Positions 5,234-9,384 of a stretch of DNA of 9,384 nt are shown in pieces. The notes under the pieces were generated by a model. That model did not search any database. It was given only the letters and a program-made list of their open reading frames with translations, and was not told the DNA's origin. The position numbers and the translations under genes were made by a program. The first letter of the stretch is position 1, and each line of letters opens with the position of its first letter. The stretch is from Chloroflexi bacterium RBG_16_70_13 (GTDB taxonomy: Bacteria > Chloroflexota > Limnocylindria > Limnocylindrales > CSP1-4): the NCBI GenBank assembly GCA_001795245.1, contig MGOD01000073.1:12256-21639 (forward strand). Reading direction: 5' to 3'.

Positions 5234-6664
5234 CTAGCGCTTTGCGACCTCGTCGCGGCAGCGGCGGATGGCGGCCACCGACAGGTCGGCGTCGGCCTCG
5301 GTCGTGCTCCAGTTGGAAACCGAGATCCGCATGGCCGCCATGCCGTGCCAGGTCGTGCCGCCGAGCCAGCACGTGCCGTCGGCCTGGACGGCGGCGATGA
5401 CCTCACGGGTGAAGGCATCGATGTCGGCGTCGGGTGCGGCCGTGTCGGCGCCGTCCGGCGGCGCGAGCCGGACGAGAACCTGGTTGAGGACGACGTCGTT
5501 GAGGATCGCCACCCCCGGCGCGTCGCGGAGTCCGTCGGCCATCCGGGTCGCGAGGCGGCAGCAGCGCTCGATGAGGTCGGCCAGACCCTCGCGACCGAGC
5601 TCGCGGAGCGCGGCGTAGATCGTGAAGCCGCGGGCGCGCCGCGACGACTCGCCGACGAGGCTGCCGCCGTCCCGCTCCATCCCGGCGCCGGGGACGTAGT
5701 AGGCCGCGCCGTGCGACATCGCGGTCCGATGGGCCTCCGGGTCGCGGACGATGGCGATGCCTGAGTCGTACGGCACGTTGAGCCACTTGTGCCCGTCGGT
5801 GGACCACGAATCCGCGCCGTCCACGCCGGCAACGAGGTGCCGCAGGGATGGCGCCGCCGCGGCCCACAGCCCAAACGCCCCGTCGACGTGGAGCCAGGCG
5901 TTCGGCAGCTCGCGGACGGCCGCGACGATCTCGGTCAGCGGATCGAATGCGCCGGTGTTGACGTTGCCGGCCTGGGCGCACACGAGGACTGGCCGATCCC
6001 GGACCCTCGCCAGCGTCGCCCGGATAGCATCGGGTCGCATCCGGCCCTGGTCGTCGGCATCGACCCGGAGGACCCGGCTCTTGCCGAGGCCGAGCATCTG
6101 GAGCGAGGCGTAGATCGTGGCGTGGGCCTCCGCGCCGGAGACGACGGCGATCTCGGGCGCCCCGGCGAGGCCCTCCTCCTCGACGTTCCAGCCGGTGCGC
6201 TCGAGGATCCGGTGCCGACCCGCGGCCAGACCCGCGAACGAGGCCATCGTCACGCCGGTCGTGAAGCCGACCGATGCGTCCGCCGGCAGGCCGAAGGCCT
6301 CGAGGAGCCAGCCTGTCGCGATCTCCTCGACCACTGCCGCGGCCGGCGACATCACGTAGGCGAAGCCGTTCTGATCCCAGGCCGAGGTCAGCCAGTCGGC
6401 GGCAAGGGCCGAGGGCAGCCCACCACCGATGACGAAGCCGAAGTAGCGCGGCCCGGCGCTGGCGACGATGCCGGGATCGGCGGCGCTGGCCAGGTCGGCC
6501 ACGACCTCACCAGGCGCCTCGCCTCGGGCTGGCAACGGTCCGCCGAGCGCCGCGAGCAGCTCATCGCGCGTCGCGCTCGCGCAGACCGGCCGCGACGGCA
6601 GGCCGTGGAGGAAGTCGGCGGCGAGGGCCGCCGTCTGGTTGAGGAGCCTCGATCGGTCGTCCAT
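5234..6664 (-). CDS. Group II PLP-dependent amino-acid decarboxylase
   Basis: The 476-residue product belongs to the aromatic-L-amino-acid/glutamate decarboxylase family (group II), and its length is typical of dopa/tyrosine decarboxylases (about 480). Landmarks: the N-terminal PRYFGF segment, the SPAAAVVEEIATGWL substrate-side helix, cofactor-binding GFTTGVTMASF, His181 in GAEAHATI (expected to stack on the PLP ring), Asp261 in LHVDGAFG (pyridine nitrogen), and Schiff-base Lys293 in STDGHKWLNVPYDSG. It should decarboxylate an amino acid to an amine; the substrate is not deducible, and some relatives act as aldehyde synthases or lyases. ATG 6664 is preferred over upstream GTG 6700 because a -10-like TACCCT ends exactly six bases before it and no Shine-Dalgarno sequence is present. 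It is divergent from the FAD oxidoreductase genes and precedes the gcvT-like gene on the same strand, suggesting one catabolic module. Confidence 0.92.
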   Translation of the reverse strand: MDDRSRLLNQTAALAADFLHGLPSRPVCASATRDELLAALGGPLPARGEAPGEVVADLASAADPGIVASAGPRYFGFVIGGGLPSALAADWLTSAWDQNGFAYVMSPAAAVVEEIATGWLLEAFGLPADASVGFTTGVTMASFAGLAAGRHRILERTGWNVEEEGLAGAPEIAVVSGAEAHATIYASLQMLGLGKSRVLRVDADDQGRMRPDAIRATLARVRDRPVLVCAQAGNVNTGAFDPLTEIVAAVRELPNAWLHVDGAFGLWAAAAPSLRHLVAGVDGADSWSTDGHKWLNVPYDSGIAIVRDPEAHRTAMSHGAAYYVPGAGMERDGGSLVGESSRRARGFTIYAALRELGREGLADLIERCCRLATRMADGLRDAPGVAILNDVVLNQVLVRLAPPDGADTAAPDADIDAFTREVIAAVQADGTCWLGGTTWHGMAAMRISVSNWSTTEADADLSVAAIRRCRDEVAKR

Positions 6665-6670
6665 CCGCGG

Positions 6671-6676
6671 AGGGTA
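6671..6676 (-). promoter_or_regulatory. Candidate leaderless -10 element of the decarboxylase gene
   Basis: Reading the minus strand, TACCCT lies six bases before ATG 6664, the same spacing as TACGCT before the lipoprotein gene. A weak -35 candidate, TGGAGG (6694-6699, 3 of 6), lies 17 bases further upstream. No Shine-Dalgarno sequence precedes the ATG. Confidence 0.5.
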
Positions 6677-6710
6677 GCGCGACTCGTGTGGACCCTCCAC
6701 CGCCCATCGC

Positions 6711-6738
6711 GCGGGACACCTGGCGCGCCAGGCGGGAC
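6711..6738. promoter_or_regulatory. 14-base perfect palindrome between direct repeats in the divergent control region
   Basis: CCTGGCGCGCCAGG (6719-6732) is its own reverse complement. It is bracketed by direct repeats GCGGGAC at 6711-6717 and 6732-6738, spaced 21 bases, which is two helical turns. It lies midway between the divergent decarboxylase and FAD oxidoreductase starts, so a protein-binding site is plausible. GC-rich palindromes also arise readily by chance in such DNA. Confidence 0.4.
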
Positions 6739-6744
6739 GTCGGG

Positions 6745-6750
6745 TAGGAT
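6745..6750 (+). promoter_or_regulatory. Possible -10 element for the FAD oxidoreductase genes
   Basis: TAGGAT (4 of 6 matches to TATAAT) lies just upstream of motif copy B. If it is used, transcription would start at about 6757, placing motif B on the start site, an arrangement expected of a repressor. No recognisable -35 lies 16-18 bases upstream. Confidence 0.35.
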
Positions 6751-6756
6751 GGCCAG

Positions 6757-6783
6757 TGCATCAATCGTATGCAGGCTGGATAC
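6757..6783. promoter_or_regulatory. Candidate operator, copy B of a shared motif
   Basis: TGCAT (6757-6761), seven bases, ATGCA (6769-6773), then GCTGGAT (6775-6781) reproduces copy A at 5184-5210 with 22 of 27 bases identical. It lies 37 bases before the FAD oxidoreductase start and 92 bases before the decarboxylase start on the other strand. Relative to the decarboxylase its orientation matches that of copy A relative to the gcvT-like gene. Confidence 0.55.
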
Positions 6784-6810
6784 GCGGCGCGGGTCCCCGG
6801 CGCCGATGCG

Positions 6811-6816
6811 AGGGAG
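6811..6816 (+). promoter_or_regulatory. Shine-Dalgarno site deciding the GTG start at 6821
   Basis: AGGGAG lies four bases before GTG 6821. The in-frame ATG at 6806 has no such site and would add only five residues (MRGRR) before the family's usual N-terminus, so GTG 6821 is preferred. Confidence 0.55.
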
Positions 6817-6820
6817 ACGC

Positions 6821-8443
6821 GTGGCGCAGCGCTACGACGCGGTGATCATCGGTGGCGGGCACAACGGCCTCATCTCGGCCGCCTACCTCGCCCGGGCCGG
6901 AATGACGACGCTCGTCCTCGAGCAGCGCCATGTCCTCGGCGGCGCCGCGGTCACCGAGGAGGTCTTCCCGGGCTTCCGCTTCTCGATCTTCAGCTACGTC
7001 GTCTCGCTCCTCCGGCCCGAGATCATCCGCGAGCTAAACCTGCCCGCCCACGGCCTCGACATCCTGCCCCTCGACGGCACGTTCACTCCGCTCCGGCCGG
7101 GCGAGGGCCCCAGGGCTGGTGGCGGCGACTACCTGTGGCGGGTCAACGACCACGGCCGGACGATCCGCGAGCTCCGCCGCTGGTCGAAGAACGACGCCGA
7201 GGCCTACGAGGAGTACGGCCAGCTCATGGTCGACATGGCCCGCTTCATCAAGCCGATCCTGTCGATGGTGCCGCCGGATCCGTCTTCCAACGACCCGCGC
7301 CCGTTCCTGCCGCTGACCACGCTCCTTCGAAGCTTCCAGAAGCTGAGCGAGCGCCGGCAGGCCGTCTTCGTCCAGCTCATGACGATGTCGGCCTTCGACT
7401 TCCTGAGCCAGTGGTTCGAGACGGACCCGCTGATTGCCACGATGTCGGCGTCCGGGATCATCGGGACCTACCAGGGCATCAAGGGCCCGGGCACGGCGTA
7501 CGTGCTCCTCCACCACTACATGGGCGAGATCGACGGCGCCTTCCGTGCCTGGGGCATCCCCAAGGGCGGCACCGGCGGCATCTCGAACGCAATCGGGAGT
7601 GCAGCTCGGGCCAACGGCGCGGAGATCCGCACGGAAGCGCGCGTCGCTACGATCCGGGTCGGGGGCGGGCGCGCCAGCGGCGTCGTGCTCGAGAGCGGCG
7701 AGGAGATCGAGGCCGGCGCGGTCCTGTCGTCGCTCGACAGCCGCCAGACGTTCATCAACCTCCTCGAGCCCGGCACGCTCGACGCCGGCTTCGAGGCCGA
7801 GGTCCGGCGCTTCAAGTTCCGGGGCTCGTCGGGCAAGGTCAACATGGCCCTCGACGGGCTGCCGTCGTTCACCGCCCTGCCCGGGCCGGGCGAGCACCTC
7901 CGGGGCGCGATCTCGATCTCCCCGTCGACCGACGAGATGGAGCAGGCCTACGACGACGCGAAGTACGGCCACTGGAGCCGCCGGCCGTACATCGACATCA
8001 TCATCCCGACGCTCGTCGATCCCTCGATGGCGCCGCCCGGCAAGCACGTCATGAGCTGCTTCGTCCAGTACGCGCCGTACCACCTCGACCCGTCCCTGGG
8101 TTCGTGGGACGACAACCGCGAGGCATTCGGGGACGCGGTGGTGGACCGGATCTCCGAGTTCGCCCCGGATCTCAAGTCGAAGATCCTCCACCGCAACGTC
8201 CAGACCCCGCTCGACATCGAGCGAACGACGGGCCTCAGCGAGGGCAACATCTTCCAGGGCGAGCTGTCGCTCGAGCAGCTGTTCTTCAGCCGGCCGGTGC
8301 CGGGCTGGGCCCGCTTCAGGACGCCCGTCCGCGACCTGTGGCTGTGCGGCTCGGCGACCCACCCCGGCGGCGGGATCATGGGCGCCAACGGCCGGATCGC
8401 GGCGATGGAGCTGCTCCGCTCGCGCGGCAAGCGGGTGGCCTGA
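6821..8443 (+). CDS. NAD(P)/FAD-dependent oxidoreductase, PYROXD2/CrtI-like (complete)
   Basis: The 540-residue flavoprotein resembles phytoene-desaturase-type oxidoreductases (COG1233), especially the PYROXD2-like branch. The N-terminal FAD-binding fold shows YDAVIIGGGHNGL (5-17, Rossmann glycines 11-13) and the ribose-binding Glu34 in LVLE, followed by the LGGAA loop (39-43). A substrate-binding region lies between. The C-terminal flavin-contacting signature is LCGSATHPGGGIMGANGR (508-525), typical of this branch. There is no signal peptide or membrane helix, so a cytoplasmic enzyme is expected. It should oxidise a C-N or C-C bond; carotenoid desaturation is unlikely because no carotenoid gene is nearby. 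Beside a decarboxylase and a GcvT-like protein, oxidation of an amine or N-methyl group is a better guess. The frame is open upstream, opposite the decarboxylase, but that part is Arg/Gly-rich shadow sequence. Confidence 0.92.
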   Translation: MAQRYDAVIIGGGHNGLISAAYLARAGMTTLVLEQRHVLGGAAVTEEVFPGFRFSIFSYVVSLLRPEIIRELNLPAHGLDILPLDGTFTPLRPGEGPRAGGGDYLWRVNDHGRTIRELRRWSKNDAEAYEEYGQLMVDMARFIKPILSMVPPDPSSNDPRPFLPLTTLLRSFQKLSERRQAVFVQLMTMSAFDFLSQWFETDPLIATMSASGIIGTYQGIKGPGTAYVLLHHYMGEIDGAFRAWGIPKGGTGGISNAIGSAARANGAEIRTEARVATIRVGGGRASGVVLESGEEIEAGAVLSSLDSRQTFINLLEPGTLDAGFEAEVRRFKFRGSSGKVNMALDGLPSFTALPGPGEHLRGAISISPSTDEMEQAYDDAKYGHWSRRPYIDIIIPTLVDPSMAPPGKHVMSCFVQYAPYHLDPSLGSWDDNREAFGDAVVDRISEFAPDLKSKILHRNVQTPLDIERTTGLSEGNIFQGELSLEQLFFSRPVPGWARFRTPVRDLWLCGSATHPGGGIMGANGRIAAMELLRSRGKRVA

Positions 8444-9384
8444 TGACCGGCTCGAACGCCGCGCCCACCGTGGCCACCTGGGACGCCGTCATCGTCGGCG
8501 GCGGGCACAACGCCCTCGTCACCGCCGCGTACCTCGCGAAGGGCGGCCTCCGGACGCTCGTCCTGGAGCGGCGCGAGCGCGTCGGCGGCGCGGCGGACAC
8601 TTCGGCGCTCGCGAAGGGCTTCCGCGTTCCGGCGCTCGCCCACACCGTCGGGCGGCTCCGGCCGTCGGTCCACCGCGACCTCGACCTCAAGCGCCACGGC
8701 CTGGCGCTCATGGCCCCGGAGGTGCGGGTCTTCGCGCCCTCACCGGGCGGGCGGGGGGTCACCTTCTTTGACGACGTGGCCCGCACCTCGGAAGGGCTGC
8801 GGTCGATCTCGCCGGCCGACGCTGACGCGTATCCGGCCTTCGACAGGCTCGTCCGCTCGCTCGGGCGCTTCCTCGACGAGCTCGGCCGGTCGACCCCGGT
8901 CGACGTCAAGGCCCCGGGCCTTGGCGACGCGCTGACGGGCCTGAAGCTCGGGCGGACGTTTCGCGGCCTGGGCCGGCGAGATTCACAGACGATCCTGCGG
9001 GTCCTGCCGATGGCCGTCGCCGATTTCGTCGCCGAGGCCTTCGAGACCGACGTGGTCCGGGCGGCGCTCGCCTGGCGCGGCGTGCGCTATTGCGCCGTCG
9101 GGCCGTGGTCCGCGGGCACGGCCGCGATCCTGCTCATGGACGCCGCCGGCAACGACGGCGGCGCGGCTGGCGATTCCGTGTTCGCGCGGGGCGGGCCGGG
9201 GGCCCTCTCGGCTGCCCTGGCTTCCGCGGCGCGGGCCGCCGGCGCCGAGATCCGAACGGGCGCCGAGGTAACCGCGATCACGACCCATGACGGACGAGCC
9301 ACCGGCGTCGTGCTTGCCTCGGGCGAGGAGATCGCGGCCCGCGCCGTCGTCTCCGGCGCGGACCCGAAGCGAACCTTGGTCGAT
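8443..9384 (+). CDS. Second NAD(P)/FAD-dependent oxidoreductase, paralogue of the preceding gene (partial, runs off the edge)
   Basis: The ATG at 8443 shares its A with the preceding stop (TGATG), so translation is coupled. The frame stays open for 314 codons to the window edge without a stop, and the C-terminus is missing. The N-terminus has a 13-residue extension, then DAVIVGGGHNALVTAAYLA (14-32, Rossmann glycines 19-21), ribose-binding Glu42 and a VGGAA loop (47-51). It aligns with its neighbour throughout: HTVGRLRP-LDLKRHGLALM matches the neighbour's SYVVSLLRP-LNLPAHGLDIL, and GAEIRTGAEVTAI with GVVLASGEEI matches GAEIRTEARVATI with GVVLESGEEI. The proteins are nevertheless clearly diverged, so this is an old paralogue pair rather than a recent duplication. 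The two could form a heteromer or act in sequence on related intermediates. The flavin-contacting C-terminal signature lies beyond the window. Confidence 0.9.
   Translation, partial: MTGSNAAPTVATWDAVIVGGGHNALVTAAYLAKGGLRTLVLERRERVGGAADTSALAKGFRVPALAHTVGRLRPSVHRDLDLKRHGLALMAPEVRVFAPSPGGRGVTFFDDVARTSEGLRSISPADADAYPAFDRLVRSLGRFLDELGRSTPVDVKAPGLGDALTGLKLGRTFRGLGRRDSQTILRVLPMAVADFVAEAFETDVVRAALAWRGVRYCAVGPWSAGTAAILLMDAAGNDGGAAGDSVFARGGPGALSAALASAARAAGAEIRTGAEVTAITTHDGRATGVVLASGEEIAARAVVSGADPKRTLVD

Noticed and set aside
5146..5874. 243-codon upstream extension of the gcvT-like frame
   Set aside because: It overlaps the decarboxylase in another frame with Arg/Pro/Ser-rich translation; the GcvT domain starts just after GTG 5145, which has GGAGG upstream.
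5789..6820. 344-codon upstream extension of the first FAD oxidoreductase frame
   Set aside because: It lies antisense to the decarboxylase and reads as Arg/Gly/Asp-rich shadow sequence; the Rossmann fold starts directly after GTG 6821, which has a Shine-Dalgarno site.
7034..8362. 442-codon minus-strand ORF opposite the first FAD oxidoreductase
   Set aside because: Typical antisense shadow of a GC-rich gene: Arg/Asp/Glu/Val-biased composition and no domain features, while the plus strand has full flavoprotein motifs.

Overview
The window is about 70% GC and dense in bacterial genes. It codes mostly with GC-ending third positions and often uses GTG starts. Three genes carry a -10-like hexamer exactly six bases before the start codon, the arrangement of leaderless transcripts. 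Together with protein character this suggests a GC-rich lineage such as Chloroflexota (Limnocylindria-like) or a deep Actinobacteriota. That placement is inference; there is no rRNA or marker gene here.

Layout. Positions 1-910 (+) hold the last 42 codons of a FecCD-type permease overlapping, by GTGA, a complete iron-siderophore/cobalamin/haem-type ABC ATPase. Positions 990-1682 (+) encode a putative lipoprotein of unknown function with its own promoter. A 286-base gap with a strong hairpin follows, then a fold-type I PLP aminotransferase (1969-3093, +). A 361-base non-coding stretch (3094-3454) is rich in inverted repeats. On the minus strand come a small four-helix membrane protein (3455-3865), a GcvT-family tetrahydrofolate-linked protein (3952-5145) and a group II PLP decarboxylase (5234-6664). 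A 156-base divergent control region separates the decarboxylase from two adjacent paralogous FAD oxidoreductases on the plus strand (6821-8443, and 8443 to the window edge), whose genes overlap by one base.

From 3952 to the right edge the genes look like one catabolic module: a PLP decarboxylase, an unfused GcvT-like one-carbon acceptor and two PYROXD2/CrtI-like flavoproteins. FAD oxidation coupled to a GcvT domain is the chemistry of sarcosine and dimethylglycine oxidases, so an amine or N-methyl amino acid degradation route feeding tetrahydrofolate is a reasonable hypothesis. The substrate cannot be read from sequence. A shared motif supports co-regulation: TGCAT-N7-ATGCA followed one base later by GCTGGAT. 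It occurs in the decarboxylase/gcvT-like gap (5184-5210) and in the divergent region (6757-6783), with 22 of 27 positions identical.

No CRISPR array, insertion sequence, tRNA, rRNA or phage gene was found.
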